Source of the DNA: Roseibium salinum
GTDB lineage: Bacteria > Pseudomonadota > Alphaproteobacteria > Rhizobiales > Stappiaceae
Direction: 5' to 3'
DNA length: 64,000 nt
NCBI RefSeq assembly: GCF_026240905.1
Contig: NZ_JAPEVI010000003.1
Location: 4,218,501 to 4,282,500 of the forward strand
The notes beneath the pieces are model-generated. The model saw only the letters and a program-made list of their open reading frames with translations. It was not told the DNA's origin and searched no databases. Position numbers and translations under genes: made by a program. Of this stretch, positions 38,824 to 47,706 are shown piece after piece (position 1 is the stretch's first letter; each line of letters opens with the position of its first letter).

Positions 38824-41259
38824 TCACATCCGCATCCGCTCCGCCTTCGGGTCGAACAGCGGCTCGGGAATGATCGTCGCCTTGCGGCGGTCGCCGAGGA
38901 TTTCGATCTCGAAGGCGCCGTCGCCCGTGTTCGCGGCGAACTCCGCCGGGAGGTAGCCCTGGGCCAGGGATTTTTCCAGGTAATGCGCATAGCCGCCTGA
39001 AGTGATCCAACCCACCACCTTGCCCTGGTGCCACACCGGTTCATCGCCCATCACGTCGGCATCGGCCGCGTCAACGACGAAACTGACGCGCAGGCGCCTC
39101 GGACCCTCCTCGAATTCCTTCCGTGCTGCTTGCTTGCCGATGAAATCATCCTTCGACAGTTTCACGAAGCGGCCGAGATCGGCTTCGAACGGGCCGTAGA
39201 TCGGACGGAATTCCCGGAACCAGGTGCCGAAATTCTTCTCCAGCCGCAGGCAGAGCAGGGCGCGCATGCCGAAGTTGCGGATGTCGAATTCCCGCCCGGC
39301 CGCCATCAGGGCCTCATAGACCTGCCGCTCATATTCCGGCACCATCCAGATTTCATAGCCGAGGTCGCCGGTATAGGTGACGCGGTTGACCTTGCAGGGT
39401 GCGTTGGCCACGTCCATCTCGCGGAAATCCATGAAGCGGAAAGCTTCGTTCGAGACATCCTCGCGGGTGACCTGCGCCAGCACGCTGCGGGAATTCGGCC
39501 CGGCGATCGACAGACCCACCCAGCCGAGATTGATGGCGCGGATCGTCACCGAGCCGTCCGTCGGCAGGTGTTTCTCGAACCAGCGCATGTGATAGATCTC
39601 GGCCTGGGACGACCCCCACAGATAGAACTTATCGGCACCGGCACGGGCGATGGTGAAATCACCGATCAGCTTGCCCTTCTCGTTGAGCATCGGCGTCAGC
39701 ACGATGCGGCCGGCCTTCGGCATGGTGTTGGTCATCAGGTGCGAGAGGAAGCTTTCGGCGCCCGGTCCGGCGATTTCGTATTTGGCGAAGTTGGCGGTCT
39801 CGGTGATGCCGACGCTTTCACGCACTGCCCGGCACTCGGCGCCGATGTGCTCAAAGTCGTTGGAGCGGCGATAGGAGACGATGTCCCTGGCTTCGACGCC
39901 CGGAGGAGCGAACCAGAGCGGGGTTTCCAGGCCCCAGCTGTCGCCCATCACGGCGCCCTGCGCCAGCATCCGGTCATAGAGCGGCGTGGTCTGGTGCGGG
40001 CGCGCGGCGGGCAGTTCTTCGTTGGGGAAGCGGATGCGAAAGCGGCGGCGGTAGTTCTCCTGCACCTTGGCATTGGTGTAGGCAAGCGTCGCCCAGTTGC
40101 CGTAGCGGGCAACGTCCATGCCCCAGATGTCGTAGCCCGGATCGCCGTTGATCATCCAATTGGCAAGCGTCAGGCCGACGCCGCCGCCCTGGCTGAACCC
40201 GGCCATCACGCCGCAGGCCACCCAGTAGTTGCGAAGCCCGCGCACCGGGCCGACCAGCGGATTGCCGTCGGGGGCGAAGGTGAAGGGGCCGTTGATGACC
40301 TGCTTGATGCCGGCGTTCTGCAATGCCGGGAAATGCTCGAAGCCGACTTCCAGCTCCGGCGCGATGCGGTCGAGATCGGGCGGCAGCAATTCGTGGCCGA
40401 AATCCCATGGCGTCTCGCGCGGGCTCCAGGGGCGGCAATTCTGTTCATAGGTGCCGAGCAGGATGCCCTTGCCTTCCTGGCGGGTGTAGATCTCGCCGCC
40501 GAAATCGAGCACGCCGATCAGTTCCTTGCCGGTCACCTCGTTATGGGCGGTGACTTCCTCCATCTCGTCGGTCAAAAGATACATGTGCTCCATGGCGAGC
40601 ACGGGCAGTTCGATGCCCACCATCCGCCCGCACTCGCGCGCCCACAGGCCGCCGGCGTTGACGACATGCTCGGCCCGGATCGTGCCCTTGTCGGTGATCA
40701 CGTCCCAGGTGCCGTCCGGTGTCTGGACCAGTTCCTCCACCTTCGTGTGCCGGTAGACTTCCGCGCCGTTTATGCGGGCCGCCCTGGCATAGGCGTGCGT
40801 GGTGCCGGAGGGATCGAGATGGCCTTCGACCGGGTCCCAGAGCGCGCCGATGAAATGCCTTTCGTCGAGCAGCGGAAACATCTTCTTCGCCTCGGCGACC
40901 GAGATCAGCTCCAGCTCCATGCCCAGGTAACGGCCCTTGGCCTGGGCAAGGCGCAGGAAGTCCATGCGTTCGGGCGTATCGGCCAGCATCACGCCGCCGG
41001 TCAGGTGCAGACTGCAGGACTGGCCGGAGATTTCCTCCAGCTCCTTGTAGAGGCTCACCGTATAGCTTTGCAGTTGGGCGACGTTCGGGTCGCCGTTGAG
41101 CGTATGAAACCCGCCGGCCGCGTGCCAGGACGATCCGGAGGTCAGCTCGCTCCGCTCGACCAGCGCCACGTCCTTCCAGCCCAGCTTGGTGAGGTGGTAG
41201 AGCACGCTGCAGCCGACCACACCGCCGCCAATGACAACAACCTGCGTATGGGATTTCAT
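38824..41259 (-). CDS. dimethylglycine/sarcosine dehydrogenase-like FAD-GcvT protein
   Basis: An 811-residue two-part enzyme. N-terminal DAO domain (1 to about 370): VVVIGGGVVGCSVLYHLTKLG and SELTSGSSWHAAG, where His46 matches the His that carries covalent FAD in dimethylglycine dehydrogenase. Then an FAO_M linker and GcvT folate-binding domain (about 430-800) with ARAGADKFYLWGSSQAEIYHMRWFEKHL, YTGDLGYEIWMVPEY and NFGMRALLCLRLEKNFGTW. It should demethylate a methylated glycine and hand formaldehyde to tetrahydrofolate. ATG at 41259 is the family start. It lies 67 bases after mttB, probably one transcript. Confidence 0.88.
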   Translation of the reverse strand: MKSHTQVVVIGGGVVGCSVLYHLTKLGWKDVALVERSELTSGSSWHAAGGFHTLNGDPNVAQLQSYTVSLYKELEEISGQSCSLHLTGGVMLADTPERMDFLRLAQAKGRYLGMELELISVAEAKKMFPLLDERHFIGALWDPVEGHLDPSGTTHAYARAARINGAEVYRHTKVEELVQTPDGTWDVITDKGTIRAEHVVNAGGLWARECGRMVGIELPVLAMEHMYLLTDEMEEVTAHNEVTGKELIGVLDFGGEIYTRQEGKGILLGTYEQNCRPWSPRETPWDFGHELLPPDLDRIAPELEVGFEHFPALQNAGIKQVINGPFTFAPDGNPLVGPVRGLRNYWVACGVMAGFSQGGGVGLTLANWMINGDPGYDIWGMDVARYGNWATLAYTNAKVQENYRRRFRIRFPNEELPAARPHQTTPLYDRMLAQGAVMGDSWGLETPLWFAPPGVEARDIVSYRRSNDFEHIGAECRAVRESVGITETANFAKYEIAGPGAESFLSHLMTNTMPKAGRIVLTPMLNEKGKLIGDFTIARAGADKFYLWGSSQAEIYHMRWFEKHLPTDGSVTIRAINLGWVGLSIAGPNSRSVLAQVTREDVSNEAFRFMDFREMDVANAPCKVNRVTYTGDLGYEIWMVPEYERQVYEALMAAGREFDIRNFGMRALLCLRLEKNFGTWFREFRPIYGPFEADLGRFVKLSKDDFIGKQAARKEFEEGPRRLRVSFVVDAADADVMGDEPVWHQGKVVGWITSGGYAHYLEKSLAQGYLPAEFAANTGDGAFEIEILGDRRKATIIPEPLFDPKAERMRM

Positions 41260-41326
41260 TCGGGTTCTCCGGAAGGCCTGCTCTCGGGCGGCAGGGCGAA
41301 TGGTCAAACGGTTCGGGACTTCGGGG

Positions 41327-42919
41327 TCAGAAGTCGGTCGGGGCGCCGCCCTCCGCCTTGCGCCGTTCGACGAAGGCGGTGATTTCCTCGTCGACGGCCG
41401 GATCGAGCGCGGGCGGCTCGTAGGCCTCCAGCGCCTTCTTGTAGAGCCTGTTCGCCTTGTCGTGAGCGGTCGGGCTGCCGGCCTCCTCCCACGTCTCGAA
41501 ATTGCGCCAGTCGGAGACGATCGGCGCGTAGAACGCGTCCTTGTAGCGGTCCTGGGTGTGCTGCGTGCCGAAGAAATGCCCCGCCGGCCCGACGTCCCGG
41601 ATGGCGTCCAGCGCCAGTGCGTCTTCCGAAACATCAAGCGGCGTCAGGTACTCGGCGATCTTCTGCAAAAGGTCGATGTCGGTGATGAACTTCTCGAAGC
41701 CGGCGCTCAGGCCCCCTTCGAGCCAGCCGGCTGCATGTTTGATGATATGGGCGCCGCCATTGATCGCGCCCCATTCGGAAAGCGTCGTCTCCAGGGCCGC
41801 CTGGTAGTCGACGGTGTTGGCCGCGCAGACGCCGGAGGAGCGGAAGGGCAGGTTATAGCGCCGGGCGAGCTGGCCGCTGACGAGCGCCGCCTTCATGTAT
41901 TCCGGCGTGCCGAAAGCCGGGGCGCCGGAGCGCATGTCGACATTGGACGTGAAACCGCCATAGACCACCGGCGCGCCGGGCCGCACGATCTGGGCGAAGG
42001 CTATGCCGGCCAGGGCTTCGGCGTTCTGCAGCGTCAGGGCGCCGGCCACCGTGACGGGGGCCATGGCGCCTGCCAGCGTGAAGGGGGTGACGATGGACAC
42101 CTGACCGGCTTTCGCCATCTCGATCAGGCCCTGCAGCATGGGCGTGTCGAGGCGCAGCGGCGAGGATGAGTTGATGACCGTCGCGACGCAGGGTGTGTTG
42201 ACGAATTCGGCTTCGGAAAGCCCGTTGGCGATGCGGGCGATTTCCATGCCGTCCAGGTTGCGCTCCCGACCGAGCGAGTAGATGTGGAACACCTTGTCGG
42301 TGAGCCGCGCCAGATCGGCAACGCAGTCGAGATGGCGGACGGAGGCGTGAAGGTCGACCGGCTCGACGGGGTAGCCCATCACGCAGTGAATGATGTTGAA
42401 GAACTGGGCGAGCTTCAAGAAGTTGCGATAGTCCTCCTGGTTGCCCGGGCGGCGGCCCTTGTCCTGGTCCACCGCATTGGGGGCGCTGGCGACGCACGAA
42501 AAGGCAATCGCATCGCCGCCGACATGAAGGTCATGGGCGCGATTGCGCGCCCGGATGGTGAACTCGGTCGGCGCCATGGCGACCAGTTCGGCCACCATGG
42601 CCCGGTCCATGCGTACCCGCTCGCTGCCCGGTGCCACGTCGGCGCCGGCGGCGCGCAGCAGGTCTCGAGCTTCCTCATGCAGGAAATCGATGCCGATCTC
42701 TTCGAGCACGCGCATGGAGGCGTCATGGATCGCTTCCAGCTCGTCCGCGGAGACGGCTTCCAGGGGTTTGTAGATGTGCCGTGGCTGTCTGAACGGCTTT
42801 TGCGGGAAAAGATCCGGTCCGGCCTTTTCGCCGCCTCTGCGCCGTCGCCCGCGCCGGGCGGGTGGCGTTTCGGCCATCAGGAGTACGTCAGTATCGACCG
42901 TCATTTGATGATCCGCCAT
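41327..42919 (-). CDS. mttB: non-pyrrolysine trimethylamine methyltransferase family protein
   Basis: A 530-residue MttB-superfamily protein read through with no internal amber codon, so it lacks pyrrolysine. The N-terminus is basic and Arg-rich (RRGRRRRGG). Conserved blocks include HDASMRVLEEIGIDFLHEEA, GGDAIAFSCVASAPNAVD, PCVATVINSSSPLRLD, GAPVVYGGFTSNVDMRSGAP and GPAGHFFGTQHTQDRYKDAFY. Characterised non-Pyl relatives such as MtgB demethylate glycine betaine or similar quaternary amines to a corrinoid protein. No corrinoid protein gene is adjacent. The pairing with the dimethylglycine-dehydrogenase-like gene suggests stepwise removal of methyl groups (inference). Later in-frame ATGs at 42904 and 42877 are alternative starts. 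Confidence 0.88.
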   Translation of the reverse strand: MADHQMTVDTDVLLMAETPPARRGRRRRGGEKAGPDLFPQKPFRQPRHIYKPLEAVSADELEAIHDASMRVLEEIGIDFLHEEARDLLRAAGADVAPGSERVRMDRAMVAELVAMAPTEFTIRARNRAHDLHVGGDAIAFSCVASAPNAVDQDKGRRPGNQEDYRNFLKLAQFFNIIHCVMGYPVEPVDLHASVRHLDCVADLARLTDKVFHIYSLGRERNLDGMEIARIANGLSEAEFVNTPCVATVINSSSPLRLDTPMLQGLIEMAKAGQVSIVTPFTLAGAMAPVTVAGALTLQNAEALAGIAFAQIVRPGAPVVYGGFTSNVDMRSGAPAFGTPEYMKAALVSGQLARRYNLPFRSSGVCAANTVDYQAALETTLSEWGAINGGAHIIKHAAGWLEGGLSAGFEKFITDIDLLQKIAEYLTPLDVSEDALALDAIRDVGPAGHFFGTQHTQDRYKDAFYAPIVSDWRNFETWEEAGSPTAHDKANRLYKKALEAYEPPALDPAVDEEITAFVERRKAEGGAPTDF

Positions 42920-43131
42920 GTCTTGCTTGTGAAAAGCCGGCCGCAGCGGAATCCGGACTGCGCCGTTGGAGAGAATCTACCGGAGGTGGCGGTTTTTGCG
43001 GGCCATCTGAGAACGACGATGAGTGCCACGACTGCGACATTGCCGCCGTTCGGGTTCCCGCGGAGCGTCCGGGCGTAAACTATGGCTTGACGGCAGCGGC
43101 GGCGGACGTGATCAGATCGAGGGTGTCATTG

Positions 43132-44061
43132 ATGAGGGGTATCGTGAGCGAGCGGCTTTCGGATGAAGATTTGCTGGCCTTCCTGGAGACCCGGCTGCCG
43201 GTGGATGACTGGAACGGCGTGCGCTTGCGGCCGCTGCCGGTCAGCTATACCAGCCGGTTCTGGTGGCTGGATACGCCCGGCCGCGTCTATGTGGTCAAGG
43301 AGTTCTTCCCCGGCAACGAGGAAAACCCGGTTTATCCGACCCTGCCGCATCAGGAGGCCGATGCGCTCAGCGTCCTTTCGCGGCACGCGCTGTCGCCCGA
43401 TCTGGAAGCCTTTGCGCAAAGCCCGGTCGGCACGCCCCTCCTCGTCTATGGCTACGCATCTCCGGGAAGTTTCGAGATCGGCGTCGGTGAAGCCGCGGAG
43501 CTCATCGGACGCTTCGCCGCGCTGAAGGAGCGGGTGCCCGGGCACATCACCGTTCCCTCCGGTTGGCACGAAGTCCTGGAAAGCGGGGATGCCATGCTGG
43601 CCGCGATCCCCGAAAGCCGGAAGGCCGCCAATCTGAAGCGGCTGCGGCCGGCGGATAGCGAGGTGAAGAGAACGGCGCCCGTCCGCTCTCTCGTCCATCG
43701 CAGCTTTTGTCTCGGCACCATCCTGGCGACCGGAGAAGGCGCCCGGCTGATCGACTGGCAGTTTGCCGGACTGGGCGACCCGGTCGAGGACATCGTCTGC
43801 TTCGTGTCGCCCGGCCTGGCCATGCTCTACGGTCTTCATCCGCTTGTGGCGGATGTCGAGGAGATGTTTCTGGAGCACTATCCGGACCAGGAGACCGTCG
43901 GCCGGTTTGCCCAGGAGCGCAGCGCCTATCACTGGCGCCTGGCCGCCTATTGCCTGTTCCGCCACGAAACGCTGAGCCATATCAACGCGCCCGCGGCCCG
44001 CGCTTATGGCCGGGCGCTGGAAGAGGAGGTCGACCTGCTGCTGCGCCTGAGGGGCAGGTGA
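43132..44061 (+). CDS. APH/choline kinase-fold protein with degenerate catalytic loop
   Basis: A 309-residue protein with the aminoglycoside/choline kinase fold: N-lobe RVYVVKEFFPGNEE (nucleotide Lys) and EADALSVL helix. The metal-binding LIDWQFAGLGDPVEDI is intact. The catalytic loop HxDxxxxN, however, reads HRSFCLGT: Ser191 replaces Asp and Thr196 replaces Asn, with His189 kept. It may be a pseudokinase or use a changed mechanism. ATG at 43132 with GAGGG upstream is preferred; GTG at 43144 is possible. It is divergent from mttB and 149 bases upstream of gnd. Confidence 0.75.
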   Translation: MRGIVSERLSDEDLLAFLETRLPVDDWNGVRLRPLPVSYTSRFWWLDTPGRVYVVKEFFPGNEENPVYPTLPHQEADALSVLSRHALSPDLEAFAQSPVGTPLLVYGYASPGSFEIGVGEAAELIGRFAALKERVPGHITVPSGWHEVLESGDAMLAAIPESRKAANLKRLRPADSEVKRTAPVRSLVHRSFCLGTILATGEGARLIDWQFAGLGDPVEDIVCFVSPGLAMLYGLHPLVADVEEMFLEHYPDQETVGRFAQERSAYHWRLAAYCLFRHETLSHINAPAARAYGRALEEEVDLLLRLRGR

Positions 44062-44210
44062 CGCTTGCGGGCTGGTGTGCGCTCGGCTTTCGGATGCGGC
44101 TGCCTGACCTTCTTTGTTCACCGGATTCGAAACGTGAAGATTGCCGTCGGCAGGCGTGTCGGTTAAGACCGGTCCAAGTCAAATTAAATCGTTAAGGACG
44201 GGCAGCATTC

Positions 44211-45635
44211 ATGAGCTCTCAAGGCGCAGTTGCGGAAGTCGGCCTGATCGGCCTTGGCACCATGGGCGGAAATCTGGCCCTCAACATTGCCGAACACGGC
44301 TTTCAGATCGCCGTTTACAACCGCACGACTGAAAAGACCGATCAATTCATGACGAAGGCCGGCGAACTGGCCGCCAAGCTGGTGCCGGCCAAAACGCTGG
44401 AAGATTTCGTCGCGTCGATCAAATCGCCGCGCGCGGTCATCCTGATGGTTCCGGCCGGTGACACCGTGGATGCGCAGATCGACGCACTGCGTCCGCTGCT
44501 GGACGCCGAAGACCTGATCATCGACGCGGGCAACGCCAATTATCACGACACCAACCGCCGTGCCGCGGAGGCTGCCGAAAAGGGGCCGCGCTTCATGGGG
44601 ATCGGCGTTTCCGGCGGCGAGGAGGGAGCCCGCTTCGGTCCGTCCATCATGGGCGGCGGCGCACAGGACGCCTGGGATCAGGTCGGCCATATCCTGGAAG
44701 CGATTTCCGCCAAGCACGAGGGCGAGCCCTGTGCCGCCTATCTCGGGGAAGCCGGGGCGGGCCATCTGGTCAAGACGGTCCATAACGGCATCGAATATGC
44801 CGACATGCAGATGATTGCCGAAGTCTATGGCGTCATGCGCGACGGCTTCGGCATGTCCGCAAACGAGATCGGCGATGTGTTCGAGACCTGGAACGGCGGC
44901 GTTCTGCAGTCCTACCTGATCGAAATTTCCGCAAAGGTGGCCAAGACGGCGGATCCGGAAACCGGTGAGCCGATGCTGGACATCATTCTCGACAAGGCCG
45001 GCCAGAAGGGCACCGGCCGCTGGACGGCCATCGAGGCCCTGATGCTGGGCACGCCCGCCAGCGCGATCGAAGCGGCCGTCGCCGTGCGCAACATGTCTGC
45101 ACGCCTGGATGAACGCAGGAAAGGCGAAGCGGAATTCGGGCCGGCACCGGCCGCCATGGACCGCGAGGCGGTCAGTGTCGAGGCCCTGGAAGGCGCGCTC
45201 GTTGCCGGCAAGATCATCTGCTATGCACAGGGTTTCGGGCTGATCCTGGAAGCCGCCAGGCAATACGGCTGGGCCATGCCGCTGCCGCAGATCGCCCGGA
45301 TCTGGCGCAACGGCTGCATCATCCGCTCCGCCATGCTGAACGACATGGCTTCGGCCCTGAGCGACGACGCGGAGCGCAACCTGATGCTGGCGCCGTTCTT
45401 CTCCGAAAAGCTGAAGGAAACCGAAGCCCTGCTGCGCCAGGTGGTGGCACAGGCGGCGCTTCACGGTCTGCCGGTTCCGGCGCTCTCCGCCGCACTGTCC
45501 TATTTCGACATCATGCGCACCAGCCGCTCCACCGCCAACATGCTGCAGGGCCAGCGCGACTTCTTCGGAGCGCACGGCTTCGAGCGCACCGACAAGGACG
45601 GCGGCGGCTATCACGGCCCCTGGGCGATGGGGTGA
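44211..45635 (+). CDS. gnd: 6-phosphogluconate dehydrogenase, decarboxylating
   Basis: A 474-residue enzyme of the long (about 470 residue) type. NADP site VGLIGLGTMGGNLALNIAEHGFQIAVYNRT, LIIDAGNANYHDTNRR, the signature GIGVSGGEEGARFGPSIMGGG, catalytic Lys region LVKTVHNGIEYADMQMIAE, and C-terminal RTDKDGGGYHGPW. It converts 6-phosphogluconate to ribulose-5-phosphate with NADPH formation in the pentose phosphate pathway. It is a stand-alone gene, with repeats and a terminator downstream. Confidence 0.96.
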   Translation: MSSQGAVAEVGLIGLGTMGGNLALNIAEHGFQIAVYNRTTEKTDQFMTKAGELAAKLVPAKTLEDFVASIKSPRAVILMVPAGDTVDAQIDALRPLLDAEDLIIDAGNANYHDTNRRAAEAAEKGPRFMGIGVSGGEEGARFGPSIMGGGAQDAWDQVGHILEAISAKHEGEPCAAYLGEAGAGHLVKTVHNGIEYADMQMIAEVYGVMRDGFGMSANEIGDVFETWNGGVLQSYLIEISAKVAKTADPETGEPMLDIILDKAGQKGTGRWTAIEALMLGTPASAIEAAVAVRNMSARLDERRKGEAEFGPAPAAMDREAVSVEALEGALVAGKIICYAQGFGLILEAARQYGWAMPLPQIARIWRNGCIIRSAMLNDMASALSDDAERNLMLAPFFSEKLKETEALLRQVVAQAALHGLPVPALSAALSYFDIMRTSRSTANMLQGQRDFFGAHGFERTDKDGGGYHGPWAMG

Positions 45636-45670
45636 GGACCGGCCTGCGAAGTTGATTATCGATCTCTAGA

Positions 45671-45793
45671 TCGTCATCCCGGACGCAGCGAAGCGGAGAT
45701 CCGGGATCGGTGAGCTGAGATCTCTCGGATAAGTGGCGAAGGCTTGTGGCTCTCCGATCCCGGCTCGCGCTGCGCTTGGCCGGGATGACGACG
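45671..45793. repeat. inverted palindromic intergenic repeats downstream of gnd
   Basis: TCGTCATCCCGGACGCAGCG... at 45671-45710 reappears inverted at 45752-45793 (ending GCCGGGATGACGACG). Both arms share the CCGGGAT/ATCCCGG core. The right arm closely matches 59657-59692 elsewhere in the window. This is a dispersed hyphomicrobial intergenic repeat, without coding capacity. Confidence 0.75.
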
Positions 45794-45824
45794 TAAAGGC
45801 AGAGTTAAGCTTTCTCAGCAGTTT

Positions 45825-45850
45825 GCCCGGCCAGGAGGCCGGGCTTTCTT
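45825..45850 (+). terminator. rho-independent terminator, probably of gnd
   Basis: GCCCGGCC (45825-45832), AGGA and GGCCGGGC (45837-45844) form a perfect 8-bp stem followed by TTTCTT on the plus strand. It is about 190 bases after gnd and just before the end of the convergent isomerase gene. Confidence 0.7.
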
Positions 45851-45859
45851 GTCGGAAAC

Positions 45860-46678
45860 CTACTGCGCCAGGCCGAGCGCCGCCATGTTGGCAATGGAGG
45901 TAGCCAGCCCGGAGTGATCGCGCAGTTCCACGATCAGGCGCGGGTTGCTGTCCAGCTTGCCGAGCGCGCCGAATACCGCGTGCCAGTTGATCGTGCCTTC
46001 GCCGAGCGCCCAGTGGCGGTCCGCATAGCCGTCGGCGTCCTGCAGGTGGACATGGCGCAGGCTGTTGCCGGCAGCCTTGACGTAGTAGTCGACCGGCGGC
46101 GCACCCGTCGAGCCGTGGGCGTAATAGGCGTGGCCGGTATCGATGGACACCTTGACCGCATCGGAGCCGAAGCTCCTTGCCAGTTCCACGCGGGCATGAG
46201 GATCCTTGTCCTCGATATTCTCGATGACCAGTTCGCAGCCGATATCTTCGGCGCGCCTGACGGCGTCCTTCATGGCCAGGTGGCAGAACTCGAGAACCTC
46301 CTGGCGGCTGCTGTCGCTGTTGTCGAGGTTGTTGTAGTCCCACGTCGAGTAAGGGCTGTGCACCACCATGTGAGTGCCGCCGAGCGCCTCGCAGACCTCA
46401 AGGCCCTGGAGCAGGCGTCTCTTGACGATCTCGCGGACATCCGGGTCCCGGGTGTGGATGGTAAAGCCCCAGAACGGCCCGTGTATGCCGACGCGTCCCC
46501 GGTGCCCGTCGAGCAGGACTTTCGCACGGTCCACCAGCGGCTGCCAGTCACCGTTCAGGACATCGGCCATCACGAAATCCTGCAACTCGAGGTCCCGTTG
46601 CTTGTCGAGCATCAGGTCGCGGTGGGTTTCGAGCGTCTTGAGATTGAGCGCGGCTCCGAGAATGGGAAGGTCGGCCAT
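45860..46678 (-). CDS. sugar phosphate isomerase/epimerase family TIM-barrel protein
   Basis: A 272-residue xylose-isomerase-like TIM barrel: ILGAALNLKTLETHRDLML, GIHGPFWGFTIHTRDPDVRE, GGTHMVVHSPYSTWDYNN, CELVIENIEDKDPHARVEL, VKVSIDTGHAYYAHG and LRHVHLQDADGYADRHWALGEGTINW. His, Glu and Asp metal ligands in the order of the AP_endonuc_2 family are visible. The substrate is unknown. ATG at 46678 with AGGTG upstream gives the family start; the open frame extends much further upstream but overlaps ghrA. It lies 80 bases downstream of ghrA on the same strand. Confidence 0.85.
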   Translation of the reverse strand: MADLPILGAALNLKTLETHRDLMLDKQRDLELQDFVMADVLNGDWQPLVDRAKVLLDGHRGRVGIHGPFWGFTIHTRDPDVREIVKRRLLQGLEVCEALGGTHMVVHSPYSTWDYNNLDNSDSSRQEVLEFCHLAMKDAVRRAEDIGCELVIENIEDKDPHARVELARSFGSDAVKVSIDTGHAYYAHGSTGAPPVDYYVKAAGNSLRHVHLQDADGYADRHWALGEGTINWHAVFGALGKLDSNPRLIVELRDHSGLATSIANMAALGLAQ

Positions 46679-46758
46679 GAAACACCTGTTGGCGAGAGGG
46701 ATGTGTTGCGTGTCTGATAGAGGGTGATCCTTGACACTATTGCGACGCCTGCCCGTCC

Positions 46759-47706
46759 TCAGTATCCGCGTTTGCGGTCGACGCTTTCCGGAACAGCACC
46801 CGTCTCGAAATACCGGCCGATGTTTTCGGCAACGATTTTCGACGCGGTGCTGGTGATCGTCGGGGCGGAGATATGCGGCAGGACCGTGACCTTCTCGTGC
46901 TGCCAGAGCGGGCTGGACCGGGGCAGAGGTTCCTCGTCGAAGACGTCGAGGACCGCGTGGTCGAGAGGGCCGTTGTCGAGAGCCCCGATCAGCGCCTTCG
47001 TATCCAGGATCGGGCCGCGGGCGAAATTGATGAGCGCGGCTCCCGTCTTGCACGATTGCAGTTCCTTGCGGCCGATCATGCCGCGGGTGTCATCCGTCAG
47101 CGGCATCAGAAGCACGAGGATGTCCGACTGCTCCAGCACGGACTGCAGACCCGCGGGACCGTGGAAGTCCTCGATGCCGTCGAGCTTCTTTTCACTGCGG
47201 CTCCAGCCGATCACGTTGAAGCCGTTGGCCTTCAGGCGCAGGGCCGCCGCGCTGCCCAGGTTGCCGAGTCCGAGCACGCCGACCGTGCGTTCGCCGGGGA
47301 GTTTGAGCTCGTGTTCCTGCCAGATCTTTTGCCGCTGCTGGCGCGTGTAGCGCGGCATGTCCCGGTGCAGATAGAGCGTCCAGGCCAGCACCGCCTCCGA
47401 CATGGTTTCGGCCATTTGCGGATCGGTCAGGCGGACAATCAGCGGTCCGTCGGCGGGCAGTTCCGCCGTCAGCCGTTCGACGCCGGCCCAAAGGCTTTGA
47501 ACCCAGACGAGATTTCCAAGGGCAGCCACCTTGGCCGGATCGGGATTGGCGACGATCGCCACCCTTGCTTCAGCGCGTTCGCGTTCGCTCAGGTCCTCAA
47601 AGGGCTTCACCTCGGCGATCCCCTCCAGAGCCGCCGGCAAGGCGGCGCGCCAGCTCTGGCGTTCATCTGCGCCTGCTTCGGAAACGAAGGGGACGATAGG
47701 CGTCAT
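46759..47706 (-). CDS. ghrA: glyoxylate/hydroxypyruvate reductase GhrA-like 2-hydroxyacid dehydrogenase
   Basis: A 315-residue D-2-hydroxyacid dehydrogenase. The NAD(P) site is VGVLGLGNLGSAAALRLKANGFNVIGWSR, then LMPLTDDTRGMIGRKEL, the catalytic Arg in LINFARGPILD, Glu in VFDEEPLP and His in VLPHISAPT. It likely reduces glyoxylate, hydroxypyruvate or related 2-keto acids. Its start codon overlaps the stop of the upstream VOC gene (ATGA), and an epimerase gene follows, so the three form a small catabolic operon of unknown substrate. Confidence 0.88.
   Translation of the reverse strand: MTPIVPFVSEAGADERQSWRAALPAALEGIAEVKPFEDLSERERAEARVAIVANPDPAKVAALGNLVWVQSLWAGVERLTAELPADGPLIVRLTDPQMAETMSEAVLAWTLYLHRDMPRYTRQQRQKIWQEHELKLPGERTVGVLGLGNLGSAAALRLKANGFNVIGWSRSEKKLDGIEDFHGPAGLQSVLEQSDILVLLMPLTDDTRGMIGRKELQSCKTGAALINFARGPILDTKALIGALDNGPLDHAVLDVFDEEPLPRSSPLWQHEKVTVLPHISAPTITSTASKIVAENIGRYFETGAVPESVDRKRGY

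Noticed and set aside
39028..41382. 784-codon open frame antisense to the dimethylglycine-dehydrogenase-like gene
   Set aside because: The opposite strand encodes a complete, motif-rich enzyme; the antisense product has shadow-frame composition and no recognisable fold.
41260..41637. N-terminal extension of the dimethylglycine-dehydrogenase-like protein
   Set aside because: It overlaps the mttB 3' end, is Arg/Thr/Ser-rich, and the FAD-binding motif starts directly at ATG 41259.
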